This document shows positions 1 through 8,658 of a stretch of DNA of 64,000 bases, one piece after another (within the stretch, counting starts at the first letter, position 1; each line of letters starts with the position of its first letter). The stretch is from contig CAJUDS010000006.1 in assembly GCA_910585345.1 (NCBI GenBank), forward strand, positions 1-64,000. The letters are read 5' to 3'. The stretch comes from an uncultured Lachnospiraceae bacterium. Its GTDB lineage: Bacteria > Bacillota > Clostridia > Lachnospirales > Lachnospiraceae. The notes under the pieces are model-generated. The model did not search any database. It was not told where the DNA came from and saw nothing but the letters and a program-made list of their open reading frames with translations. Made by a program: the position numbers and the translations under genes.

Positions 1-244
1 CTTCCTTTTGGAATCTTCAGGGCTGCATTGCTGTTTATTTGTCAAGGTGCTTTGCTTTTTGTCGCTTGTTGTCTTATTTGTACTGCTCAACAACAAAACA
101 GAGTATAGCATCCTTTGAAAAGGTTGTCAACTATATTTTTACAAATTTTTTAAATTTTTCATACATTTTTAAAAATCCAAGGAAACCCTTGATTTTATAA
201 GGTTCCTCTGCAATAAAACCCCCTCGCGCAGATCGTTTATCACA
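1..244. other. intergenic region at left edge
   Basis: No gene is visible. The region is AT-rich in its middle (about 120-180). Read on the minus strand, the first 60 bases contain a CACCTTGACAAATAAACAG-type stretch that vaguely resembles clostridial rRNA-operon leader or spacer sequence. An rRNA operon could therefore lie just beyond the left edge, but nothing in the window proves it. Confidence 0.3.
181..206 (-). terminator. possible terminator after lipoprotein gene
   Basis: On the minus strand an imperfect hairpin (GGAACCTT arm against AAGGGTTTCC arm) is followed by TTGGATTTTT. It lies about 40 bases past the stop of the lipoprotein gene and would end the hyd/two-component transcript. 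The stem is imperfect, so confidence is modest. Confidence 0.45.
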
Positions 245-1015
245 CTACTCTAATAAAGTTGTAGCGCTTCCAGACACACTTTGCATCGACAGAGAAATGC
301 TGCTGATCGTATCTGCTTCCTCCAATCCAATTTCACTGGTAAGCACCACTACTACACTGGATTGTGCGGGAATCACTCCCTTAAAAGAAGAGAAATCATC
401 CAGAAGCAATGTTGACAAAGCATTTTTCTCCGGTCCGTTATTAACAGATATGCCAAACCGGATATCCTGACTTAGCATATCGAGCTCTCTGTCCTCCGAT
501 GTGACATTTTCCGCTATAAATTTGAGCACCAGCAACTTCGTGCCTTCTGTCGCATCCATGGAAAATACCATATCCGCACCTTCCGCGGGCGGATAGGAAT
601 CACTCACCACATGTCCTGCATATTCGATCCGAAATCCTTCTACGCCGCAGAACTCGGCAATCCCTTCAAAAGCCGCTGCCGCTGTTTGTTCTGGAACAGC
701 CGCCGCGCTGCCGTCGTCCGCACTGCCTTCCTTCTGCTCCCCTTCTTCCCCGTTCTCTCCTGCACTGGCAGCCAAAAACGCCTCCGTATTGGCCTGCATA
801 ACAGCAGCCCTTTCGTCGGCCGCAATAATCTCCGTATCACTCGCCAGCTTTCCCGCATTCTGATCATGTTTCAGCAAAATACCCGCTGTATACTCCGCAA
901 TCAGCGCGCTTTCTTCTTCTGTCAGATTCGGCATATGATCAAAAGAATTACCACAGCCTGTCAAAAGCAGTCCTATGCTGATCACGATATTGCATAAAAT
1001 ACCAGATTTTTTCAT
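245..1015 (-). CDS. hypothetical lipoprotein
   Basis: 256 residues. The N-terminus has a lysine-containing start, a hydrophobic stretch and a lipobox (LLTGC, Cys about residue 21), so the product should be exported and anchored to the outer face of the membrane by a lipid. The rest has an acidic low-complexity stretch around residues 85-110 (Glu/Gly/Ala rich) followed by a beta-rich domain with no family I recognise. AAGGAG precedes the ATG. It lies 61 bases downstream of the histidine kinase gene on the same strand, so it may be the last gene of that transcript and could feed envelope information to the kinase, but this is inference from position only. Confidence 0.8.
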   Translation of the reverse strand: MKKSGILCNIVISIGLLLTGCGNSFDHMPNLTEEESALIAEYTAGILLKHDQNAGKLASDTEIIAADERAAVMQANTEAFLAASAGENGEEGEQKEGSADDGSAAAVPEQTAAAAFEGIAEFCGVEGFRIEYAGHVVSDSYPPAEGADMVFSMDATEGTKLLVLKFIAENVTSEDRELDMLSQDIRFGISVNNGPEKNALSTLLLDDFSSFKGVIPAQSSVVVVLTSEIGLEEADTISSISLSMQSVSGSATTLLE

Positions 1016-1076
1016 AACTGACTCCTTATTCCCCTATATTTCTTTTATTTTAACACCATTTATCAAACAGAACAAG

Positions 1077-2549
1077 CTAATTTGCCGCAAGTTCGAACCA
1101 GAATTCCACACCGTTCTCATAATTATTCACACCGTATTGTTCGTGCATCCCTTCCATAATCGCCTTCACAATGGATAGCCCCACGCCGCTCCCGCCGTAT
1201 TCCCTTGTTCTGGCCTGATCAACCTTATAAAATTTTTCCCATATATGCGGCAGCGATGCATCAGGAATCGGCACGCCGGTGTTAAACAGGCTGATCCGTA
1301 TTTTTGTATTATGCCTGACTGCCTTGATATGAATCACCTTTTCTCCGCCGCAGTGATTCATGGCATTGCTGAAATAGTTGCGGATTACCTCTTCCGTTTT
1401 ATATTCGTCGGCCCATACGTAGCAGGGGCTGTCGCCATCGATTTTTACCCGGATTCCATTCTGTCTGGTCAGAATATCCGCAGACTGCACAAAAGTAACG
1501 AGCATTTCCATCACATCAAACCGTTCCATTAACACTGCGTCGGCTCCGGACTCCAACTGGTCCAGCGTCATGAGCTTCTGCACCAGTTTATTCATCTTTG
1601 CCGCTTCGTCTATGATAACCCCACAGTAAAACTCCCTGCTTTCCGCATCCCCGCTGACGCCATCCTGCAGCCCTTCCGCATAACCCTGAATCAAGGCAAT
1701 CGGCGTCTTTAACTCATGGGATACGTTGGAAAGAAATTCTCTGCGCATTGCGTCAATCTGCTGCTTTTTTTCCACATCCTTCTGCAGCTCAATATTAGCG
1801 GTTTTTAATTCCGAAATGGTATGTTCCAGCGCCGCAGAAAGTTTATTCATATTTTCACCCAGAACCCCGATCTCATTTTTCATATCGCCGTTATATTTTG
1901 TGTCAAAATCCAAACGCGCCATCTTTTCCGAAATATCTGTCAGTTCCGAAATCGGCTCCGTGATCTTTTTTGATACAAGCCAAATTACAACCGCGCCTAT
2001 AGCAACCGCCGCTGTCCCGGCATATACAAGAAAACGATTGGCAATGCCGACGCTTTCCATAATACCTTCTTTCGGCGTCCGAATAATAAACAGACTGCCT
2101 TTCTCCAAAAATCCCCACATCTCGATATATTCCGTGTGTGTTCTCGGATCCAGCATGCTCCGCATCACATAATTATCCGTCGTTTCCAGTATCTTTTCAA
2201 ATTCGGGATGCATGCCGGAGAAAAAAATATTATTCAAAAGCTGTCTTTTTAACAGCTCCGAATCATACATCGTAGCAAGCAGCGTCTGTGAATCCGCGTC
2301 CAGAACAAGCATGCTGATATTATATTTCCCGCATACCTTCTGCAGTTCTATATTAAAAGCATCCGTATCCGTTTTTCCGGCCGCAAAAGCCTCATTTAAT
2401 CTGCTATAAACACCCATCAGCGCATTCTGCTTTTTATTCATGTAATACGCTTCCAAAAATACACTGTTAATAAACCAGCAGCAAAAGATTGTCGCCGCCA
2501 TCAAGCCGATAAAGACAAGGGCTAACTGTTTTTTTATGGAATGCTTCAT
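1077..2549 (-). CDS. sensor histidine kinase
   Basis: 490-residue membrane kinase of a two-component system. A first membrane segment lies at about residues 8-32 and a second at about 170-192, leaving an extracytoplasmic sensor loop of about 135 residues between them. A HAMP linker follows (about 190-245), then the HisKA dimerisation/phosphoacceptor box SHELKTP (His about 278) and a HATPase domain with the N-box (NYFSNAMNH, about 396), the FYKVDQ F-box and the GGSGVGLSI G-box. It should autophosphorylate on His and pass phosphate to the response regulator encoded upstream (3440-4117). An LRR gene separates the two, which is unusual. The start is supported by GGGAG before ATG. The signal sensed is unknown. 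Confidence 0.95.
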   Translation of the reverse strand: MKHSIKKQLALVFIGLMAATIFCCWFINSVFLEAYYMNKKQNALMGVYSRLNEAFAAGKTDTDAFNIELQKVCGKYNISMLVLDADSQTLLATMYDSELLKRQLLNNIFFSGMHPEFEKILETTDNYVMRSMLDPRTHTEYIEMWGFLEKGSLFIIRTPKEGIMESVGIANRFLVYAGTAAVAIGAVVIWLVSKKITEPISELTDISEKMARLDFDTKYNGDMKNEIGVLGENMNKLSAALEHTISELKTANIELQKDVEKKQQIDAMRREFLSNVSHELKTPIALIQGYAEGLQDGVSGDAESREFYCGVIIDEAAKMNKLVQKLMTLDQLESGADAVLMERFDVMEMLVTFVQSADILTRQNGIRVKIDGDSPCYVWADEYKTEEVIRNYFSNAMNHCGGEKVIHIKAVRHNTKIRISLFNTGVPIPDASLPHIWEKFYKVDQARTREYGGSGVGLSIVKAIMEGMHEQYGVNNYENGVEFWFELAAN

Positions 2550-2564
2550 ATCGTGTCTCCCGCT

Positions 2565-3437
2565 TTACAGTTCCAGTGTCCTCCATATTGCAGACGACGC
2601 TGTCATGGCAGGCCGCTGTTTCAGCAGAAACGCTCTCAGCTCCACCTGTGTTTCGTCCAGATCGTCCAGCATGTCTCCTATATTCTGTCTGTTGACAGCG
2701 CCAATCTCTATCATTTTGGCGCAGTACAACAGTTTATCTTCCCGGCTCTGCTTTACCGCTTCCCAGGCAGCTTTTGTCTCTCTGCACAAATACTCTGCAA
2801 GCTGCTTTTGCACCGTTTCTGGCAGTCCGTCCGGACAAAGCAGACGCTGCAGAGCAATTTCCGTTTTCCGGCAGACGCTCTGGCGCAGGCACGCTTCCTC
2901 TTTCGCTGACATATCTTCTTCCGCACAATACACCAGATTTTTTACGACTGCTTCTTCCGGCTCCTGTAATGTTTCCAATATCCGCGCATCCAGCGCATAA
3001 AACCATTCTCTGCTGCCAATCGTATCCAAATCCAAAAGGTAGGATGCCTCCAGTTGTACCGCCGCTGTCGCTGCCAGTCTGGCCAGATAGGGATTCCTTT
3101 GACCGAGAAATAATCTTTTCAGCCGCATACTGTTCTGAAACACTTTATAGCCGAAACGGATATTTTTGCCCGGCAGTTTTATTTCCTCCAGTGCGCGACA
3201 GGAGGCAAAGGCCCAGTCCCCGATCCATTCCACAGTTTCTGGCACACTGACCCTCTCCAATTGTCTGCTGTTCCAAAAAGCCTTCCGTCCGACCCTCCTT
3301 ACCGGAAAGCCGCCAATCCGGTCCGGTATCTGCAGCCGCGCCGCACTGCCCGCATACCCTGTAATTTCCACGGCAGAGTCTTCCTCTCTATAGCAAAAAC
3401 TCCCTTCCTGCACCTGATACTGTTTTTCCCGGACCAT
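2565..3437 (-). CDS. leucine-rich-repeat (BspA-like) protein
   Basis: About 290 residues from the ATG at 3437. An ATG at 3443 overlaps the response-regulator stop as ATGA, but GGAGG sits 3 bases before it and about 9 before 3437, so 3437 fits better. The N-terminal half has LRR_5/BspA-like repeats: IPDRIGGFPVRRVGRKAFW, then VSVPETVEWIGDWAFASC, then IKLPGKNIRFGYKVFQNS. The C-terminal half is helical and unassigned. No signal peptide or membrane segment is seen, so it is probably cytosolic. The gene lies between a response regulator and its kinase, 15 bases before the kinase start, and must be co-translated with them. It may be an accessory interaction protein of that system; this is inference. 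Confidence 0.8.
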   Translation of the reverse strand: MVREKQYQVQEGSFCYREEDSAVEITGYAGSAARLQIPDRIGGFPVRRVGRKAFWNSRQLERVSVPETVEWIGDWAFASCRALEEIKLPGKNIRFGYKVFQNSMRLKRLFLGQRNPYLARLAATAAVQLEASYLLDLDTIGSREWFYALDARILETLQEPEEAVVKNLVYCAEEDMSAKEEACLRQSVCRKTEIALQRLLCPDGLPETVQKQLAEYLCRETKAAWEAVKQSREDKLLYCAKMIEIGAVNRQNIGDMLDDLDETQVELRAFLLKQRPAMTASSAIWRTLEL

Positions 3438-3439
3438 AT

Positions 3440-4117
3440 TCATTCCCCTCCGAATTTATAGCCCATGCCCCATATTGTCTGAATGATATCGCCCTTTTCC
3501 CCCATTTTGCTGCGAAGTTTCTTCACATGCGTATCAATCGTGCGGGCGTCTCCAAAATAGTCATAGTTCCATACATTGTTCAATATTTTTTCTCTGGAAA
3601 GAGCCACGCCTTTATTTTCCATAAAATATGCAAGCAGTTCAAACTCTTTATAACTTAAATCAATCACTCTGCCGTCGATTGTAACCTCATGGGCGCCTTT
3701 GTCCAAAACAATACCGCCTGACTGCAGCGTATCGTTCCGGCCAACCTGCGCCGTACGCCGCAAAACAGCTTCCGTCCTCGCCACCAGAACTCTGGGACTG
3801 AACGGTTTAGTAATATATTCGTCCACACCCAGCTCAAAGCCGAGCAGCTCATCCCGTTCATCCGATTTTGCAGTCAGCATAATAATCGGCACTCTGGAAT
3901 ATGCGCGGATCTCCCTGCACACCTGCCAACCATCCATTTCCGGCATCATCACATCCAAAATGACAAGGGCGATATCCTTTTGGCCGAAAAAAATATCCAG
4001 CGCCTTCCTTCCCTCACCCGCTTCTATCACCAGATAACCGCTTCTGGTTAAAAAGTCCCTGACCAGTTTACGCATCCTGCTCTCATCATCCACAACTAAA
4101 ACTTTCAGCTGCTCCAT
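3440..4117 (-). CDS. OmpR-family response regulator
   Basis: 225 residues. The receiver domain (1-120) has the acidic pair Asp10/Asp11, the phosphoacceptor Asp55 in LVILDVMMPEMDG, and the switch Lys in MLTAKSDE. The C-terminal winged-helix DNA-binding domain (about 130-223) has the family landmarks LSYKEFELLAYF, SREKILNNVW, RTIDTHVKKLRSKM and IWGMGYKF. It is a DNA-binding transcription regulator controlled by phosphorylation, with the histidine kinase at 1077-2549 as likely partner. It starts about 30 bases after the preceding gene and its stop overlaps the LRR gene start region. Confidence 0.96.
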   Translation of the reverse strand: MEQLKVLVVDDESRMRKLVRDFLTRSGYLVIEAGEGRKALDIFFGQKDIALVILDVMMPEMDGWQVCREIRAYSRVPIIMLTAKSDERDELLGFELGVDEYITKPFSPRVLVARTEAVLRRTAQVGRNDTLQSGGIVLDKGAHEVTIDGRVIDLSYKEFELLAYFMENKGVALSREKILNNVWNYDYFGDARTIDTHVKKLRSKMGEKGDIIQTIWGMGYKFGGE

Positions 4118-4147
4118 CCCATCCGCTCCTTTGGCGCTCTGTCGGTA

Positions 4148-4720
4148 TTAAGGAGAACCGCTCCCCTCTATCCGCAGCGCGCGTTCTTTTTCCCGGACGG
4201 CAGCCTCCCTTTCCGTCAGTTCCTGCTCCCATCCTGCATACTTGTCAGTTAATTTTTTCTCATAATTTAATATATTGGGATTTTTGCCTGTCAGCGTAAT
4301 GATAAACATCGCAATCACCATCAGCACAAGCAAAATATTTAAAATGACCGATTTTCTGAGTTTCGACCGCAATTCCTTATATTTACTGGACTGTACCCGC
4401 TTCCTGGCAATGCGCGGCTTTATCTCTTCCCTTGGATCGTAACTGTACACCTGCCGCAGAGGAATGCTTTCCGCCCGTTCTCCAAGCCCGTTCTGCGCCA
4501 GAAAATCATATAATTTCTGCAGATACTGCAGTCCTACCGGCGTCTGGAAAATTCCGTTTTCAATGGCTTTATGATAGACATAGAGAACGCTTTCCGGCTG
4601 ATCATAGCGCATTCTCTTTTCCATAAAAGCAATTTTCCCCTGTTCCGCCTTCGCAAGCTCCATGTCCTTTTCCGTGCCGAATTGAAAGCCTCCTACCGAC
4701 CATTCTTCTTTTTTCTCCAT
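4148..4720 (-). CDS. unknown single-pass membrane protein
   Basis: 190 residues. The N-terminal two thirds are soluble and charged. One membrane segment is near residues 126-146 (ILNILLVLMVIAMFIITL), followed by a short Glu/Arg-rich helical tail (coiled-coil-like, with EREAAVREKERALR). I recognise no family. The ATG is preceded by GTGAGGA. It lies 17 bases after hydF and about 30 before the response regulator, so it bridges the hydrogenase-maturation genes and the two-component system in one apparent operon. No function can be assigned. Confidence 0.75.
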   Translation of the reverse strand: MEKKEEWSVGGFQFGTEKDMELAKAEQGKIAFMEKRMRYDQPESVLYVYHKAIENGIFQTPVGLQYLQKLYDFLAQNGLGERAESIPLRQVYSYDPREEIKPRIARKRVQSSKYKELRSKLRKSVILNILLVLMVIAMFIITLTGKNPNILNYEKKLTDKYAGWEQELTEREAAVREKERALRIEGSGSP

Positions 4721-4737
4721 AAAATCCTCACAACTTC

Positions 4738-5940
4738 TTATTCCGTAATTGACACCTGATCCAGAATTCCCGTTAGTTTTGCAATCGCCACGCCGTAATT
4801 CGTCATGGGAACACCCTGACGCTTTGCACGCTCAATTCTGGACATCACATACTTGCGGTTAAACATGCAGCCTCCGCACTGGATAATCAGATCATAGTCC
4901 GTCACGTCTTCGGGGAAATCCGTGCCGCTGACAATTTCCACCGTCATTGCCTCCCCGTATCTTTCCCGCAGCATCCGGGGAATCTTAACTCTGCCGATAT
5001 CCTCGGCCAAAGGCGCATGTGTGCAGCATTCCGCAATGAGTACCCGCGAATTTCCTGTCAGGCCCTCTATAGCGGCCGCGCTCTCCGCATAATATCTGAT
5101 ATCTCCCTTGTGGGCCGCAAACAACACGGAAAAAGAAGTCAGCATCGTCTCCTGCGGCTTCACCTGACAGACTCTGCCAAATACCTGGGAATCCGTAATA
5201 ATCAATTTGGGCGGTTTTTTCATAGCGTCCAGCGCATCCTGCAGACGGCAGAGCGTGACGCTGATTACAATGCATTTCTTATCCAGCAGCTCCCTGATCG
5301 TCTGCACCTGCGGCAGGATCAGTCTGCCCTCCGGCGCCTGTATATCCTGCGGCATTACAAGCAGTACCGTATCCCCTTCCTGCGCAAGATTTCCGGTAAT
5401 GCTTTTCCTCGCATAATTCTCCGGCAGTACGCGGAGGATCCTCTCTTTTAAATCGTCCAGTCCCGCGCCTGTGACTGCGCTGACAATAACAGGCTCTTCC
5501 CCCAGACGCCGTTTGACCGCGGCAGACAATTCAGCGACATTCGGAAGAATATCCGCCTTACTAATCACCGCAATCACGGGTGTCTGCTTTTCACGCAGAA
5601 AACGATACCATGTTTCCTCCCTGTCCAGTTCCGTATTATCACACAAAAGCAGAGCGATGTCTGTTTTCTCCGCGGCTTTTTTCGTCTTTTCTACTCTGGC
5701 ACAGCCCAGAGCGCCGCTGTCGTCAAAACCCGCCGTATCCATCAGCACACAGGCGCCCAGTCCATGAATCTCCATCGCTTTGCTGACCGGATCAGTGGTA
5801 GTGCCCGCCTCTTCCGATACGATGGATACCTGCTGCCCCGCAAATGCATTGAACAGAGAAGATTTCCCGCTGTTGCGCTTTCCATAAAAACCAATATGTA
5901 TCCGATTCGCAGACGGTGTCTCCTGTAAAGTCGCTGTCAT
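4738..5940 (-). CDS. hydF: [FeFe]-hydrogenase maturation GTPase HydF
   Basis: About 400 residues. HydF is the scaffold that assembles the 2Fe subcluster of the [FeFe]-hydrogenase H-cluster and delivers it to the apo-enzyme. The N-terminal GTPase domain has the P-loop GKRNSGKS (about 20-27), DTAGFDD and the base-recognition SKAD. The C-terminal iron-sulfur ligands are seen as CTH and, about 50-70 residues later, CGGC. I chose ATG 5940, which has AAAGGAG 8 bases upstream, rather than an in-frame codon further out that would overlap hydG. It lies 13 bases after hydG; hydE is next upstream. The hydrogenase structural genes are not in this window. Confidence 0.96.
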   Translation of the reverse strand: MTATLQETPSANRIHIGFYGKRNSGKSSLFNAFAGQQVSIVSEEAGTTTDPVSKAMEIHGLGACVLMDTAGFDDSGALGCARVEKTKKAAEKTDIALLLCDNTELDREETWYRFLREKQTPVIAVISKADILPNVAELSAAVKRRLGEEPVIVSAVTGAGLDDLKERILRVLPENYARKSITGNLAQEGDTVLLVMPQDIQAPEGRLILPQVQTIRELLDKKCIVISVTLCRLQDALDAMKKPPKLIITDSQVFGRVCQVKPQETMLTSFSVLFAAHKGDIRYYAESAAAIEGLTGNSRVLIAECCTHAPLAEDIGRVKIPRMLRERYGEAMTVEIVSGTDFPEDVTDYDLIIQCGGCMFNRKYVMSRIERAKRQGVPMTNYGVAIAKLTGILDQVSITE

Positions 5941-5953
5941 TGCATGTTCTCCT

Positions 5954-7381
5954 TTAAAATCTGAAATCTCTCTTCCCATTTACAATTTCATCCATATAGT
6001 CCGACGCTTTCTGTTTCACTACCGGGTTCGGAATATTTTCCAGCTCTCTGCGGATCAACGCCTCGCCTTCCCGTCTCGTCTCTGCAGACGCATAGTCTTC
6101 CAAATATTCTTTTAATGTCATAAGCGCATTCGGATGACAGCAATTGGAAATCTGGCCGGATTTGATCAGCTTCATAAACCGGTCACCCGTACGGCCTTCC
6201 CGATAGCAGGCGGTACAGAAACTTGGCACATAACCAAGACGGATCAGCCAGTCTACCACCTCGTCCAGTGTCCGCCTGTCGCTGACGTCAAACTGCGCGG
6301 AATTTTCCTCCGTCGTCTCCTCCTCCACATAGCCTCCCACACTCGTTCGGGAACCGCCGCTGATCTGGGAAATTCCCAGCTTCAAAACTCTTTCCCGGGA
6401 AGCCTGGGACTCCCTCGTGGAAATAATCATCCCGGTATAAGGCACTGCGATACGGATCAACGCCACGATTTTTTCAAAAATATCATCGGAAATGGAATTG
6501 GTAAAATCATCTTTGTCGATATCATCTGCCGGGCAGACACGGGGAACGCTGATCGTATGGGGACCCACACCCTTATACGCTTCCAGATGCTCCGCATGCA
6601 TCAAAAGTCCCACAAAATCATAACGGTACATCTCAAGACCGAACAAAACACCGATGCCCACATCGTCAATACCGCCGTCCATCGCCCTGTCCATCGCTTC
6701 CGTATGGTACGCATAGTCATGCTTTGGCCCCACCGGATGCAGCATTTCATAATCCTTTTTATGATATGTCTCCTGAAACAAAATATAAGTGCCGATACCG
6801 GCTTCTTTTAACTTTTTATAGTTTTCCACTGTAGTAGCGGCTATGTTCACATTCACCCGTCTGATCGAGCCGTTTTTATGCTTGATCGAATATATGGTAC
6901 GAATGCTTTCCAGAATATAGTCGATCGGATTATTGACAGGATCCTCGCCCGACTCGATGGCAAGCCTCTTATGCCCCATATCCTGCAGAGCGATCACTTC
7001 CTGTCTGATCTCCTCCTGGGTCAGCTTTTTCCGGCGGATATGTTTGTTATGATAATGATACGGACAGTACGTGCAGCCGTTGACGCAGTAATTTGACAGA
7101 TACAGTGGCGCAAACATAACAATGCGGTTCCCATACAACTTCTGCTTGATCTCCATTGCCACCTCTTTCATTCTCTCATTGGCTTTTGGAATATCGCATT
7201 CCAGCAGTACGGCCGCTTCTCTGTGTGTCAGACCTTTACAGTCTCTTGCACGCTCCAGCAGGGAAAAGATCAGCTCTCCGTCTGATTTATGGTCCCTTGC
7301 GTACGCCAGCGTATCCCGTATTTCTCTGTCATTGATAAATTCCTCTGCCCTGGGGGACAGAACATCATATTTGTATTCCAT
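5954..7381 (-). CDS. hydG: [FeFe]-hydrogenase maturase HydG (tyrosine lyase)
   Basis: 475 residues, the usual length. HydG is a radical-SAM enzyme that cleaves tyrosine to p-cresol, supplying the CO and cyanide ligands of the H-cluster. The radical-SAM cysteines are seen as CVNGCTYC (CX3CX2C, about residues 98-105). The C-terminal cluster that binds the dangler iron is present as CTAC with CC about 20 residues later (FCTACYREGR... SNCCHP). It is a ThiH homologue, but the C-terminal cysteines and the neighbouring hydE and hydF decide for HydG. Spacing to hydE is 4 bases, so they are co-transcribed. Confidence 0.97.
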   Translation of the reverse strand: MEYKYDVLSPRAEEFINDREIRDTLAYARDHKSDGELIFSLLERARDCKGLTHREAAVLLECDIPKANERMKEVAMEIKQKLYGNRIVMFAPLYLSNYCVNGCTYCPYHYHNKHIRRKKLTQEEIRQEVIALQDMGHKRLAIESGEDPVNNPIDYILESIRTIYSIKHKNGSIRRVNVNIAATTVENYKKLKEAGIGTYILFQETYHKKDYEMLHPVGPKHDYAYHTEAMDRAMDGGIDDVGIGVLFGLEMYRYDFVGLLMHAEHLEAYKGVGPHTISVPRVCPADDIDKDDFTNSISDDIFEKIVALIRIAVPYTGMIISTRESQASRERVLKLGISQISGGSRTSVGGYVEEETTEENSAQFDVSDRRTLDEVVDWLIRLGYVPSFCTACYREGRTGDRFMKLIKSGQISNCCHPNALMTLKEYLEDYASAETRREGEALIRRELENIPNPVVKQKASDYMDEIVNGKRDFRF

Positions 7382-7385
7382 TGTT

Positions 7386-8435
7386 TTATCTCCTCTCTTT
7401 CCAGTCTCCTCTTGCGGAAACTATTTTGTATCCAATCCTCTCTATTCTCCCCCGCAGACTGTCGATACGTTCCGCCGCCTCATCGCCGGTACATATTTTA
7501 TGATCATACAGGGAATATTTTTCTCTGACCGATACAGGCGACAGATTGGGCATCACCACATTTGCGCCCGCCAGAATACCGGCCTCCCTTCCCTCCGGCG
7601 CGATCGTACCCAGAGCCGTTGTCGAGGGCAGCAGCACATTTTTCTCCATGATCCGCAGCAGACTCAGCAGAAACAATGTCAGTTCATAACTTCCCCTTTC
7701 CTTTTTTCCAAAAGGCGTATCTTTGTGGGGAAGAAACGGCCCTATGCCGATCATATGCGGATGCAGTTCCCGGATAAACATCATGTCTTCCGCCAGCGTC
7801 CGCGCCGTCTGCCCGGGCGAACCCACCATAAATCCACAGCCGGTCTGATAACCGATCGCTTTTAGCACGCGAAGACATTCTTTTCTGTGCGCCAGCGACA
7901 TTTGTGGCGGATGCAGCATCCCATAGTGCCTTACATCTGCCGTCTCGTGCCGCAGCAAGTATCTGTCTGCACCCGCTTCATAAAATTTCCGGTAGGCGTC
8001 CTCTTCCTTTTCCCCTATGGAAAGCGTCAATGCGCAATCCGGATATTGGGCCTTGATCCGCCGGATAACCGCAGCCATCCGGTCGTCAGTATACCAGCCG
8101 TCCTCACCACTCTGCAGGACAAACGTACGAAAGCCAAGCCGGTATCCCTTTTCGCAGCAGGCAAGTATTTCCTCTTCGGTCAGCCGGTACCGCTGCGCCT
8201 TCTCATTGTCCCTGCGCAGTCCACAGTAATAGCAGTTATTTCGGCAATAACTGCTAAATTCGATCAGTCCTCGTATATATACCTGCCTTCCAAAATACAA
8301 CCCGGAAATCTCTCTCGCTTTCCGGGCCGCATATTCCCGGTCGCTTTCCGCATATCCGTCCAGCAGTTCTATCCATTCTTCCTTCTGTAGATATTCTTCC
8401 TCGCACAGTTTGTCAATGATATCCTGTCTTTTCAT
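7386..8435 (-). CDS. hydE: [FeFe]-hydrogenase maturase HydE
   Basis: About 349 residues. HydE is a radical-SAM enzyme acting after HydG in making the diiron subcluster with its azadithiolate bridge. The CX3CX2C motif is seen as CRNNCYYC, followed by GLRRDN typical of the HydE/BioB-like family. The frame stays open to 8498, but the upstream codons would run through a terminator hairpin (8470-8490), so I place the start at the ATG at 8435 (MKRQDIIDKL), where family members usually begin. The ribosome site is weak: AAAGGG lies about 18 bases upstream. It is the first gene of hydE-hydG-hydF. Confidence 0.95.
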   Translation of the reverse strand: MKRQDIIDKLCEEEYLQKEEWIELLDGYAESDREYAARKAREISGLYFGRQVYIRGLIEFSSYCRNNCYYCGLRRDNEKAQRYRLTEEEILACCEKGYRLGFRTFVLQSGEDGWYTDDRMAAVIRRIKAQYPDCALTLSIGEKEEDAYRKFYEAGADRYLLRHETADVRHYGMLHPPQMSLAHRKECLRVLKAIGYQTGCGFMVGSPGQTARTLAEDMMFIRELHPHMIGIGPFLPHKDTPFGKKERGSYELTLFLLSLLRIMEKNVLLPSTTALGTIAPEGREAGILAGANVVMPNLSPVSVREKYSLYDHKICTGDEAAERIDSLRGRIERIGYKIVSARGDWKERR

Positions 8436-8469
8436 AAACCATATACTGTCTTTCCCTTTATCTGAAAAA

Positions 8470-8490
8470 GAATCCTGCTTTGCAGGATTC
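8470..8490 (-). terminator. terminator-like hairpin just upstream of hydE
   Basis: A 9-bp perfect stem (GAATCCTGC/GCAGGATTC) with loop AAA, followed on the minus strand by TTTTTC. It is 35 bases upstream of the hydE ATG and downstream of a separate terminator (8609-8640) for the previous gene. A second terminator here could act as a leader attenuator for the hyd operon, or simply back up the first. Confidence 0.65.
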
Positions 8491-8608
8491 TTTGCCAAGT
8501 CTGACTCTTATCTCTGAAACCAATTGTATCCTGTCTTCCGCACTCTTTATCAACCTGCATCTGATCTCTTTTTCCAATCCATTATATCTGATTTTTTATA
8601 AAAAGAAA

Positions 8609-8640
8609 AGGACCCTCATTATTTTTCCAATGAGAATCCT
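8609..8640 (-). terminator. terminator after small coiled-coil gene
   Basis: A 12-bp stem with one mismatch (AGGATTCTCATT / AATGAGGGTCCT), followed on the minus strand by TTTTCTTTTT. It lies about 20 bases after the stop of the gene at 8659-8895. Confidence 0.8.
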
Positions 8641-8658
8641 GTATATTCCAGTATTCCT

